A DNA stretch of 64,000 nt, from NCBI GenBank assembly GCA_042569905.1, contig JBHPHA010000003.1:1-64000 (forward strand). The letters run 5' to 3'. Origin of the DNA: JBHPHA01 sp042569905. Its GTDB lineage: Bacteria; Patescibacteriota; Minisyncoccia; Moranbacterales; UBA9337. The notes under the pieces are model-generated. The model worked only from the letters and a program-made list of their open reading frames with translations, was not told the DNA's origin and did no database searches. This document shows, piece by piece, positions 52,357 to 59,642 of this stretch; the first letter of the stretch is position 1, and the number at the start of each line of letters is the position of its first letter. The translations under genes and the position numbers were made by a program.

Positions 52357-52773
52357 TTACTCCCAAACAACAGTCGCGTTCATACGGCACAACTCATCCA
52401 GTTTTTTCGCATAAATCTCTGCATTATGACTCATGTCCTGATCAAGAAAATGATCAATTGCTTGTTCCAAGATTTTTTTCTGTAGCGCGTAATACTGCGC
52501 CACGTCAAGAGGTATCACGACATCCGCACTTTCTATTGGATCAACATTTTTCAAGGCATTCTCAATTTCATCTGGCGATACCTCATAGTTGAGACTGTGG
52601 GCATCCCCACAGAATTGAGCCATCTTACTCGGACTCGTGCAACAAAGAGCATTTCCAACTTCCTCCGGAGACAATATTCTTCCGATTTTAACTGCACGTT
52701 CGTGAGCCTCATAAATTCTTCCCTCACACACATAGTGACTAATTAATTTTTCAGTTCCGGGATTCAAATTCAT
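52357..52773 (-). CDS. Orphan helical protein (copy 2 of the 51.8-53.5 kb array)
   Basis: A 138-aa helical protein; GRIYEAHERAVKIGRILSPEEVGNAL parallels GDLLRAKVLAGKVNRSLTDDELLEI in the 52981 product, suggesting a shared alpha-helical repeat. AGGAGG precedes ATG 52773. Own promoter (52842-52870) and type C terminator. Function unknown. Confidence 0.68.
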   Translation of the reverse strand: MNLNPGTEKLISHYVCEGRIYEAHERAVKIGRILSPEEVGNALCCTSPSKMAQFCGDAHSLNYEVSPDEIENALKNVDPIESADVVIPLDVAQYYALQKKILEQAIDHFLDQDMSHNAEIYAKKLDELCRMNATVVWE

Positions 52774-52841
52774 CTTATTTCCTCCTGCCTAATAATTTTA
52801 CTTGTTTTCTACACTATTAGCTATTTATTAAATAACACCTA

Positions 52842-52870
52842 ATTCTAGCACCTTTTTATTAATTTGTCAA
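52842..52870 (-). promoter_or_regulatory. Promoter for the 52357 gene
   Basis: Minus strand TTGACA (52870-52865), 17 bp, TAGAAT (52847-52842). Confidence 0.82.
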
Positions 52871-52880
52871 CCTTTGTAAA

Positions 52881-52913
52881 TAAAAAACCACCGGTTAATT
52901 TTAACCAGTGGCT
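52881..52913 (-). terminator. Terminator (repeat type C, copy 3)
   Basis: CCACTGGTTAA / TTAACCGGTGG hairpin, third copy of the same element. Confidence 0.88.
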
Positions 52914-52980
52914 AGTATTTTCAGTAACAACCGCACGACAAGCTGTCTTATGACTAGATTAATAGTTCTTGCACTCTTCT

Positions 52981-53547
52981 TTAGTTATGATTCTCAAAAA
53001 AGTTCCTTATTGAACTCCATGCACCACTAGAACGTTTCTTCGAAAAACGCTCTTTCGCATCATCTTCAAGTCTTCTTAATTGCGCATCTCTTTGCTCAAC
53101 ACCAAGTTTCAGCTTTTGAATTTGCGTAACTTTAATTTTAGCTTCCTCATCACTATTCACCACCACCTTCTCTAATGCTGCAACAACTAGATTGATGCAG
53201 CTCTTCTCAGTAGCGTCTTTTGCTATTTCAAACAATTTCTCATTGTTATTTTTTTCACTTAACTCGCCTATTGCTTCTCTGGATATATGCGGATTAAGCC
53301 ACTTCAAGGAAGTTCTAGCTATTTCAAGCAATTCATCATCAGTGAGCGACCTGTTTACCTTACCTGCCAATACTTTTGCTCTGAGTAGGTCCCCTGTCTT
53401 AATACACGTGTCCAACGCAAACATATCCTTAATTGACATCAGCACATTCTCAATTAAATCATCATCAGATGCTGAACCAACAGTTCTCTTCAACTCCTCT
53501 AGACTTATTGAATCAATAACTTCCTCCAGCACACTCTTTTTTTCCAC
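52981..53547 (-). CDS. Orphan helical protein with repeats (188 aa)
   Basis: An all-helical protein with a repeated pattern (LLRAKVLAGKVNRSLTDDELLEIARTS, ISREAIGELSEKNNNEKLFEIA) like a HEAT/TPR-type solenoid, then a C-terminal coiled coil and a basic end (KERFSKKRSSG). GTG start with a weak GAGAAG. Its perfect TTGACA-17-TATAAT promoter lies only about 15 bp in front of the diverging hypF-like ATG. Function unknown. Confidence 0.68.
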   Translation of the reverse strand: MEKKSVLEEVIDSISLEELKRTVGSASDDDLIENVLMSIKDMFALDTCIKTGDLLRAKVLAGKVNRSLTDDELLEIARTSLKWLNPHISREAIGELSEKNNNEKLFEIAKDATEKSCINLVVAALEKVVVNSDEEAKIKVTQIQKLKLGVEQRDAQLRRLEDDAKERFSKKRSSGAWSSIRNFFENHN

Positions 53548-53683
53548 AATTCTTCTCTTTCATAATCCAGCTCTTCAATACTCTTTGAACTTGTCACAAT
53601 TCAACCTCCCTTTCTTAGTATTAATATCAGACTCGATTACAGACTACTTCTTGTGTTATTATTAATTTATTAAACAACGATTA

Positions 53684-53712
53684 ATTATAGTACTTTTTAA
53701 TAATTTTGTCAA
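53684..53712 (-). promoter_or_regulatory. Promoter for the 52981 gene
   Basis: Minus strand TTGACA (53712-53707), 17 bp, TATAAT (53689-53684). It ends 15 bp before the hypF-like ATG on the other strand. Confidence 0.88.
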
Positions 53713-53726
53713 AACATAAAATCAAA

Positions 53727-54848
53727 ATGAATCGATACTCAACTTATTTCAATAGAAAAGAAACGATACTTGCTCTTGGTGCAGAATCAGCGGGTAATTT
53801 TTCGATTTTCCATAACAACAACGTTTATCATTCTTCTGACTTTGGTGATTTGCAAATTGAAGAGAATTTTCAAAAATTCAAAGATTCGATCACGGAATTC
53901 ATTCAAGAAAACAATATTCAACCTGAGATAATCTTAACTGATCTTCACCCGTCCTACGTAACGACGGAGCTAGGACAAGAACTTTCTCAAAAGTTTGATG
54001 CAGAGCATATTCAAATTCAACACCATCACGCCCATGCATTTGCTTCAATCGGAGACTTTCTTATTCACGACAAAACATCCCAATTGCCAAAAAAAATTAC
54101 CGTAGTCACAATGGACGGAACTGGATTCGGATTGGATGAGAAAATCTGGGGAGGAGAAATTTTCAACATAAGCACTGCGTCTAAAAATATCAAAAGAATT
54201 GGATATCTAGAAAATCAAATTCTTCTTGGAAGTGAACTGGCAATCAGAGAGCCCGCTCGAATACTCATCAGTATTCTTTCGAAATTCCTCCCTAAGGACA
54301 AAACCTTTGAGTTCATCAAGAATTACTACAATCAAAATCAATTTGAACTACTTCACAGCCAACTTCAGCAAAACTTTAATTGCCAAGAAACTTCCAGCAC
54401 TGGAAGAATTTTAGATGCCGTTTCACTTCTACTCGGATTTTCTCAAAACTCTAGGGATTTCAAACATGCTCCCATTAAAAACTTAGAAACCAATTCAACT
54501 ATTCCCTACTCAAACATTAAGCCAGAAATTATTCAAGAGAATGATCTTTTTATTCTAAAAACAACCCCGCTTTTTGAGTATCTCGTGAAAAATATAAACA
54601 AAGATCAGAAACGTCTCGCGGCCACTGCTCAGCAGTATCTAGCTGAAGGATTTTATGAAATAATCAACAAAACTGAATCACAAAACTCAACTCAAAAAAC
54701 CCAACTCTTTATCAGTGGTGGAGTCGCTAATAGTAAAATAATCTCTGACTATTTTCATTCAAAAAAATCTTGGAAAAATAAAAAAGTCCCACGCGGTGAC
54801 GCAGGACTGAGTCTTGGGCAAATTTTTTGCCATTTATTTAAGCACTGA
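53727..54848 (+). CDS. hypF: HypF C-terminal (Kae1-like carbamoyltransferase) domain protein
   Basis: Matches only the Kae1-like half of HypF, which makes the CN ligand precursor for NiFe hydrogenase by carbamoyl transfer to HypE. LALGAESAGNFS opens the domain; metal ligands are in QHHHAHAFAS, then MDGTGFG..IWGGE, ELAIREPAR, FISGGVANS and RGDAGLSLGQ. The N-terminal acylphosphatase, zinc-finger and YrdC-like domains (about 370 aa in full HypF) are missing. ATG 53727 is used; an upstream TTG (53706) is in the opposing promoter. The last about 60 bp are duplicated at 56437-56496. Confidence 0.88.
   Translation: MNRYSTYFNRKETILALGAESAGNFSIFHNNNVYHSSDFGDLQIEENFQKFKDSITEFIQENNIQPEIILTDLHPSYVTTELGQELSQKFDAEHIQIQHHHAHAFASIGDFLIHDKTSQLPKKITVVTMDGTGFGLDEKIWGGEIFNISTASKNIKRIGYLENQILLGSELAIREPARILISILSKFLPKDKTFEFIKNYYNQNQFELLHSQLQQNFNCQETSSTGRILDAVSLLLGFSQNSRDFKHAPIKNLETNSTIPYSNIKPEIIQENDLFILKTTPLFEYLVKNINKDQKRLAATAQQYLAEGFYEIINKTESQNSTQKTQLFISGGVANSKIISDYFHSKKSWKNKKVPRGDAGLSLGQIFCHLFKH
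54776..54835 (+). repeat. 60-bp perfect direct repeat, copy A (hypF 3' end)
   Basis: Encodes KVPRGDAGLSLGQIFCH at the end of the hypF-like gene. Copy B at 56437-56496 is identical over 60 of 60 bases. Confidence 0.95.
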
Positions 54849-54880
54849 TTATCCGACTTAAAAAACTCGTAAAATATACA

Positions 54881-54916
54881 AAAAAACTCACTACACATTT
54901 ATTGTGTAGTGAGTAA
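54881..54916 (-). terminator. Terminator after the 54931 gene
   Basis: ACTCACTACACA / TGTGTAGTGAGT perfect hairpin, T7 on the minus strand. Confidence 0.9.
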
Positions 54917-54930
54917 ACTTAAGAATACTT

Positions 54931-55698
54931 TTACCAAGAAGTAATTATTTCCTTCATCTTTGCGACGTCAAACCTGAAATCAATACTGCCCAAACTAATC
55001 AAGTTAGCTGCACAGGTCTCAAACGGTAACATGTAAATCATGCACTCGTGCGGCCAATTACTAAGGGAATTGTACCATCCCCCTTCCTGGCTCATAATGT
55101 CTTTCACACCGCAGTGACGATCAGCCACAAGAAGCAATTCCGGATCGCTAGCATATGGCAATGCTTCGTCAAGTGTTCCTACGACTTGAATCCGAGCCTC
55201 AGGAAAAAGATCTTGCAAATGATTCGATACCCAAATAGATCGCTCCTCTGTAGGAATTCTTCGGCAGTTATCAGATCCAGCATAATGATGATCAGAAATA
55301 CACTCCTGAACCACAATCACCTTTTTCAGATTCCGCCCATTAACAACTTGTAGAGCAAACCAGACAAGATTATCTACCGAGGTAGAATTACAGAACCCCT
55401 CTTCAATCTGTCTAGAAAAAATATAGTCTAACCCGCAAAATGAACGCTTGAAGCGATCTTTCCATTTGTCAGATAGAGTCGGCTTATAAGCAATACCGCG
55501 ACATGTTTCGTCACTAACCAGCAAATACGCCCCTTTAGACTTTGCATCTTCAGCCGCCTCAATAGCCTCTTCAGCTATTGATTCATACGAAACACCAGCA
55601 GGAACAACAAATGTCCCCACCACATCAAAATCCTCCATTATTCTCGGGATATATTCTTGAAATAGTTCATTGTTACGATAGATCAGAAAAATTTTCAT
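54931..55698 (-). CDS. Orphan alpha/beta protein in the hypF insert (255 aa)
   Basis: Starts MKIFLIYRNNELFQEYIPR; alternating strands and helices (DFDVVGTFVVPAG, AYLLVSDETCRG, KKVIVVQE, ELLLVADRHCGVKD) suggest a Rossmann-like fold. Several cysteines and CRRI/CGL. No recognised motif. ATG 55698 with AAGGAAT is preferred over 55737. It follows the 55728 gene, and both share the promoter at 56397-56425. Confidence 0.68.
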   Translation of the reverse strand: MKIFLIYRNNELFQEYIPRIMEDFDVVGTFVVPAGVSYESIAEEAIEAAEDAKSKGAYLLVSDETCRGIAYKPTLSDKWKDRFKRSFCGLDYIFSRQIEEGFCNSTSVDNLVWFALQVVNGRNLKKVIVVQECISDHHYAGSDNCRRIPTEERSIWVSNHLQDLFPEARIQVVGTLDEALPYASDPELLLVADRHCGVKDIMSQEGGWYNSLSNWPHECMIYMLPFETCAANLISLGSIDFRFDVAKMKEIITSW

Positions 55699-55727
55699 GT
55701 CAATTCCTTTTAGTTTTTGGTTTATTT

Positions 55728-56303
55728 CTAATTGCAATTTCGTGATGCTCGTCCGAGTTCAAATGCCTCCGCAGCAACGGCGCATACAGTATCGCGTATT
55801 GGATCAAGATACATCATCTGTCGTAAGGTCGCCAACCCGGCAACCGCATCCTCGTCTGCAAATGCACCACCATGCTGAATAATCAGCTCTGGAGTAATCC
55901 TTACAAGACCGACGACAACTTCTTCTCCACCCAATTCCACAATCCACTGTTGTGCTTCAGATACGGATTCACACTCGGTGTGTACAACTGTAGTCACTTT
56001 TCCATCAACAAAAGCAAGTGCTAGTGCGTCAGGAATGCGCTCCACAATTGTCTTTCTATCGGGAAAAGTTTTCCCAATAGAAACATCGATGGCTCTCAAA
56101 ACCTGTTCCTGTTCAGTCCCGAAAGACCGAACCCTAAAAGTTACATCGACACCAGGTCTGGTCAACATTGTTCCAGGATGCAATGAAGCAACTAAGAATT
56201 TTTGACCATTGTGTTGACTGTCTTGATCTTTAACCTTAACAGTCCATAACAACTCATTTGCTACCTTGTCGTAACCCACGACAAACCCTTGGATTCGCTT
56301 CAT
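55728..56303 (-). CDS. Orphan protein of high GC in the hypF insert (191 aa)
   Basis: Beta-rich N-terminal half (GFVVGYDKVANELLWTVKVKD, VDVTFRVRSFG) then a helical C-terminal part. By eye GC is clearly higher (near half) than in neighbours, suggesting transfer from another genome. Ribosome site ACGGAGGTTCGGTT. First gene of the two-gene insert transcript. No recognised family. Confidence 0.7.
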   Translation of the reverse strand: MKRIQGFVVGYDKVANELLWTVKVKDQDSQHNGQKFLVASLHPGTMLTRPGVDVTFRVRSFGTEQEQVLRAIDVSIGKTFPDRKTIVERIPDALALAFVDGKVTTVVHTECESVSEAQQWIVELGGEEVVVGLVRITPELIIQHGGAFADEDAVAGLATLRQMMYLDPIRDTVCAVAAEAFELGRASRNCN

Positions 56304-56396
56304 AACCGAACCTCCGTATTTATGACCACAGCCTGTGATCTTTTGTAAAATAACCTATATTCTATTTCACTTTTTTAAAAAACTAACTAACATTAA

Positions 56397-56425
56397 ATTT
56401 TAGTACAAAGATAGTCTTTTGTCAA
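56397..56425 (-). promoter_or_regulatory. Promoter of the hypF-insert genes
   Basis: Minus strand TTGACA (56425-56420), 17 bp, TAAAAT (56402-56397), 11 bp inside the right direct repeat. Confidence 0.85.
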
Positions 56426-56436
56426 TAGATCTAAGG

Positions 56437-56496
56437 AAATAAAAAAGTCCCACGCGGTGACGCAGGACTGAGTCTTGGGCAAATTTTTTGCCATTT
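56437..56496 (+). repeat. 60-bp perfect direct repeat, copy B
   Basis: Identical to 54776-54835. It continues in the hypF frame to TAA at about 56506 after CHLFFN. Confidence 0.95.
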
Positions 56497-56506
56497 GTTT
56501 TTCAAT

Positions 56507-56543
56507 TAAAAAAACGTCGAGCAATTACTGCCTGACGTTTTGA
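56507..56543 (-). terminator. Terminator after the 56562 gene
   Basis: AAAACGTC / GACGTTTT arms around an imperfect inner stem, T7 on the minus strand. Confidence 0.75.
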
Positions 56544-56561
56544 ACTCTTTTTAATAAAAAT

Positions 56562-57425
56562 CTATTTTTTAGATCTTTCTTCAACAACACCACTGGGAAT
56601 ACGTTCTTTCCTACTCAATCTTCTACGCTTCATATACTTTGTGAAATCGATACTCATCACTACTCCTAAAAAGGATGCCCAGTAAACCAATGAAGTGATT
56701 CCAATAAATGCGCTGTAATTATTAAACAAGTTCGTCTCACCAAAGAAACTTACTGGCAGAAACGCACTAGCTGCAAACATTGCAAATAATATCATCACTC
56801 CTTTGAAAAATTTCATATCACTTAATACACACGTACTGATAGCTAGACTCAAAAAAACTATAACAGAAATAGCTGCTGGATAAAAACTCACATTCAGCAC
56901 TTCCACGATGAGATTAACTAAAGGAAAAGAAACAAATAATGTCTGACATATCCCAGCATTGATAAGACTCTTTTTGGGAAAGACCAGATAGCCAAAACTC
57001 ATTTCAGCAAGAAGTGCTATAAAGAATGCTATTGCCATAATCTGAATAATCAGAAATTCAACACCTATTTCACTTTCTTCAAATGACACTTCATTGCCCT
57101 GAATGTAAAAGTTTTTTTCTTCCTGAGAAAAGTGAACAGGAATCTTTGTCACTCTCAAATAACTCCTTGGGGCAATATCTAGAAAGTCGTGCCAAACCAA
57201 TTCCCTGGTTTCAGAAATATAAGGATTTTCAGCTTCTCCCAACGTCATCTTCCTAGCAATCTCCGCCTCAGTAATTAAATGATTAGGATAATTCGCCCTC
57301 CACTGCAAATGCACACCATAAAAACTAACGGCACCCTCATCCACCTCAACAATGTACTCCTTAGCAGCATTCGCAGGGCCAGAAAACAAATACAAAGCCA
57401 ACATCAATACAAAAATAAATCGCAT
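56562..57425 (-). CDS. Exported-domain membrane protein (287 aa)
   Basis: Signal peptide (1-20, ..GPANAA), an outer domain to about residue 125, then four or five TM helices (about 127-147, 160-180, 183-205, 208-228, 235-258) and a basic tail (KYMKRRRLSRKERI). It resembles a sensor or anchor with extracytoplasmic N-domain; no family recognised. AGGAGG precedes ATG. Promoter at 57483-57511, terminator at 56507. Outside the 60-bp-repeat insert. Confidence 0.7.
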   Translation of the reverse strand: MRFIFVLMLALYLFSGPANAAKEYIVEVDEGAVSFYGVHLQWRANYPNHLITEAEIARKMTLGEAENPYISETRELVWHDFLDIAPRSYLRVTKIPVHFSQEEKNFYIQGNEVSFEESEIGVEFLIIQIMAIAFFIALLAEMSFGYLVFPKKSLINAGICQTLFVSFPLVNLIVEVLNVSFYPAAISVIVFLSLAISTCVLSDMKFFKGVMILFAMFAASAFLPVSFFGETNLFNNYSAFIGITSLVYWASFLGVVMSIDFTKYMKRRRLSRKERIPSGVVEERSKK

Positions 57426-57482
57426 AACTATCCTCCTGTTTTGTGGTTTTTATTTTATTTTCAAACAACTTATGAACTGTTT

Positions 57483-57511
57483 AATATATCAAAAATAATA
57501 TATACCGTCAA
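57483..57511 (-). promoter_or_regulatory. Promoter for the 56562 gene
   Basis: Minus strand TTGACG (57511-57506), 17 bp, TATATT (57488-57483). Confidence 0.8.
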
Positions 57512-57520
57512 TGCTAAAAT

Positions 57521-57556
57521 AAAAAATGCCAGACAATTATTCTTGTCTGGCATTAT
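57521..57556 (-). terminator. Terminator after the 57574 gene
   Basis: AATGCCAGACAA / TTGTCTGGCATT perfect hairpin with T6. Confidence 0.9.
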
Positions 57557-57573
57557 AACCTACCTCAAAACAC

Positions 57574-58122
57574 TTAAGCAACGCTTCTTTTCCCACCAGT
57601 GAGGTGCCTAATGCTCAACCCACGATATCTGTGCGAGTCATTAAATCGAGGTGACCGACGGCGTCTCAAATCCATTGATAAATTTTCTTTCTGCTTTAAG
57701 TAGCTATGAAAGCTAACAGTTTCTCCTCTTAAATCACGTGACATGATATACATCCAAAACTGAACTTCATCCTTGAATCGAGAAAAACCCGCAGTTAAAC
57801 CGCGAATGACTCCCAGCGCATCAAATAGCGACAACCCCTTGAACACGTCTATAGCTAAAGCCATGACCTCATATTCGAAAACTACTCGAGGTAGGGCATC
57901 CGCTCCCATGCTCATACTGTTCAAAGGGCTCTTCCTTGAATAGGAAAGAACATATCGACCTGATTTAAAAACTTCGCAAATGATAGAAAAGTCCTTTGTC
58001 TCCCATTTTTCAGGCTTAACACTAATAGCAAAATATTTCTTTTTGCTATTAAGCTGAGATTTGGACCCAACCACGTATCCTTTCAACTCATGTATTGCAC
58101 TATCAATTTCTTTTTGTGACAT
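57574..58122 (-). CDS. Orphan soluble protein (182 aa)
   Basis: Mixed alpha/beta (GYVVGSKSQLNSKKKYFAISV, ALPRVVFEYEVMALAI), with a basic, Arg-rich C-terminus (DLRRRRSPRFNDSHRYRG). ATG 58122 with GGAGGAG upstream is chosen; the frame is open to 58170. Own promoter (58177-58205) and terminator. No recognised domain; RNA or DNA binding by the basic tail is possible. Confidence 0.68.
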   Translation of the reverse strand: MSQKEIDSAIHELKGYVVGSKSQLNSKKKYFAISVKPEKWETKDFSIICEVFKSGRYVLSYSRKSPLNSMSMGADALPRVVFEYEVMALAIDVFKGLSLFDALGVIRGLTAGFSRFKDEVQFWMYIMSRDLRGETVSFHSYLKQKENLSMDLRRRRSPRFNDSHRYRGLSIRHLTGGKRSVA

Positions 58123-58176
58123 ACTACTCTCCTCCAGTGATTTATGCTTTTCTAAAACAACTATCTCCAACAGTCA

Positions 58177-58205
58177 ATATTATCACATTTCTCATTTTTT
58201 GTCAA
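58177..58205 (-). promoter_or_regulatory. Promoter for the 57574 gene
   Basis: Minus strand TTGACA (58205-58200), 17 bp, TAATAT (58182-58177). Confidence 0.85.
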
Positions 58206-58207
58206 CT

Positions 58208-58240
58208 AAAAAACCGGCAAACCCATGGTAACCGGTTTTC
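58208..58240 (-). terminator. Terminator of hpf
   Basis: AAAACCGGTTACC / GGTTTGCCGGTTTT hairpin, T-run on the minus strand. Confidence 0.82.
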
Positions 58241-58256
58241 TATTCAAAAATCTACT

Positions 58257-58625
58257 TTAAAATCTTGCATCCTTATCAAGAGACATTTTCTTTCTAATTG
58301 ATCTTGCACCGCGCATAACCTTTGTCCAAACCTTGTCCTTTTTTCTTCTGATTTGAGTTTTCAGTTCATCTACTGCAATATCAGCTGAACCTTCAATGCT
58401 CTCACTAACTTCTTGCGCACGAAACATATTTCGAGGAGTGTGAACCATTATCTCCACTCGGTAAAACCCTCTTCTATCTAAATTAATTTCAACATCAATC
58501 TTTGTTATTTTCTCAATCATCCTATCAATAACCTCTAACCTTTTCAAGATATAATCCTCCACGAAATCTCTTCTACTCTGATCCTCAATCTCCTGCCCCT
58601 TGTACATAAATCTTGTATTTTCCAT
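58257..58625 (-). CDS. hpf: Ribosome hibernation factor HPF/RaiA (short)
   Basis: A 122-aa S30AE-domain protein: a beta-alpha-beta-beta-beta-alpha fold with YILKRLEVIDRMIEKI, DVEINLDRRGFYRVEIMVHTP and DIAVDELKTQIRRKKDKV. It inactivates 70S ribosomes in stress or stationary phase. A short form without the dimerising C-terminal domain. ATG 58625 or 58649; the shorter is preferred. Confidence 0.85.
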   Translation of the reverse strand: MENTRFMYKGQEIEDQSRRDFVEDYILKRLEVIDRMIEKITKIDVEINLDRRGFYRVEIMVHTPRNMFRAQEVSESIEGSADIAVDELKTQIRRKKDKVWTKVMRGARSIRKKMSLDKDARF

Positions 58626-58764
58626 AGCAACTTTTGGGTGATAAAACATGTAAAATTACACATCAATCACCTTTAGTAAATTAGAACCTTACAATACTAT
58701 TATACCACTCAAAAGAACTTCTTCAAAGACTTTAAAAGCACTGCTAAAATTCATTATCACCAAT

Positions 58765-58803
58765 AAAAAAAGGGGGTAGCGATTTTTCGCTACACACCCT
58801 TAT
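58765..58803 (-). terminator. Terminator after the 58813 gene
   Basis: GGGTGTGTAGCGA / TCGCTACCCCC hairpin, T7 on the minus strand. Confidence 0.82.
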
Positions 58804-58812
58804 GTTTTTTAT

Positions 58813-59490
58813 TCATGCCCCGACTACATAGAATTTTTTTCTACACAAATCAGCACGCTCTTGATAATCCCAAAGTTCAACTACTTCTTGAAGGACTTTG
58901 AATAAATCCTTAACATCGGAAAATTTTCCTTGATGGAAGATTACCTCTGCCCCGTGAAGAGTTTGAATGATCTTCAGTCTACATTCGTTACCCTGAATCC
59001 TGAAAGTTCTCATGTACCCCGAAGTACTTACTTCAATAGTGCACTCTCTGAGTTGTTTTTTCAAATATCCATCCCTAAATTTCAAGAATGTGTCACTTAC
59101 CACGACATACCTGAAAAAATCACTTCTCAGTTTTTCAATTGCACATTTAATCTCTGTTAAATCAGGATTCCTCCATCTCAAGCCTTCTCTGCACAACTTA
59201 TTGTCGGTCCAGATTTCATCAAGGGGAAAGCTAGGCTCTGAAAGCTTCTTCAGACAAATCCTTGGTTGAAAAACCCATTTCCCAAGAAGAAAATGTATCA
59301 TTTGGGTGTCTTTTTCGATTTCTCTAACATCACCAGTAGGCACCGCCCTCCTTATTCTAATGATTTCAGATGAAATATAAGACACTTCTTCTTCGATATC
59401 ATAAACTCTGGAAAGTTTTTTAAGCCAAATAAGATAATTCTCGCATTTATTCAAACTAACCAAAACCGATTTTCTAAGTAATATCATCAT
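58813..59490 (-). CDS. Orphan soluble protein (225 aa)
   Basis: Helical N-terminal half (NKCENYLIWLKKLSRVYDIEEE) and a beta-rich C-terminal half (CTIEVSTSGYMRTFRIQG, EVIFHQGKFSDVKDLF). GGGAGG precedes ATG 59490; the longer frame to 59523 overlaps this site. A possible promoter (TTACAG, 16 bp, TAAGAT) lies near 59543-59570. Inserted between hpf and murB. No recognised family. Confidence 0.66.
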   Translation of the reverse strand: MMILLRKSVLVSLNKCENYLIWLKKLSRVYDIEEEVSYISSEIIRIRRAVPTGDVREIEKDTQMIHFLLGKWVFQPRICLKKLSEPSFPLDEIWTDNKLCREGLRWRNPDLTEIKCAIEKLRSDFFRYVVVSDTFLKFRDGYLKKQLRECTIEVSTSGYMRTFRIQGNECRLKIIQTLHGAEVIFHQGKFSDVKDLFKVLQEVVELWDYQERADLCRKKFYVVGA

Positions 59491-59569
59491 GACCCACCTC
59501 CCGCCTCGAGTAAGGATTTTCAATTGTTAACTTGCGAATTTTTATCTTATCACACATCTATTTATCTGT

Positions 59570-59606
59570 AAAAAAACCACCCCAATTAATTGGGGCAGAT
59601 TTATTG
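59570..59606 (-). terminator. Terminator of the mur cluster
   Basis: CTGCCCCAATT / AATTGGGGTGG hairpin with T7, after murB. Confidence 0.86.
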
Positions 59607-59642
59607 ATTAACAAAAAACTCGAAAATCCTTCTTGATTTTTT

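Larger units (their letters stand above)
54836..56496. mobile_element. About 1.66-kb insert bounded by a duplicated hypF 3' end
   Basis: Direct repeat A/B (60 bp, identical) flanks two minus-strand genes with promoter and terminator. Reading copy B in frame gives an alternative hypF ending (..CHLFFN, then TAA), so it could be the original 3' end. No recombinase inside. An integration, or excision-competent cassette, is inferred; segmental duplication with replacement is an alternative. Confidence 0.7.
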
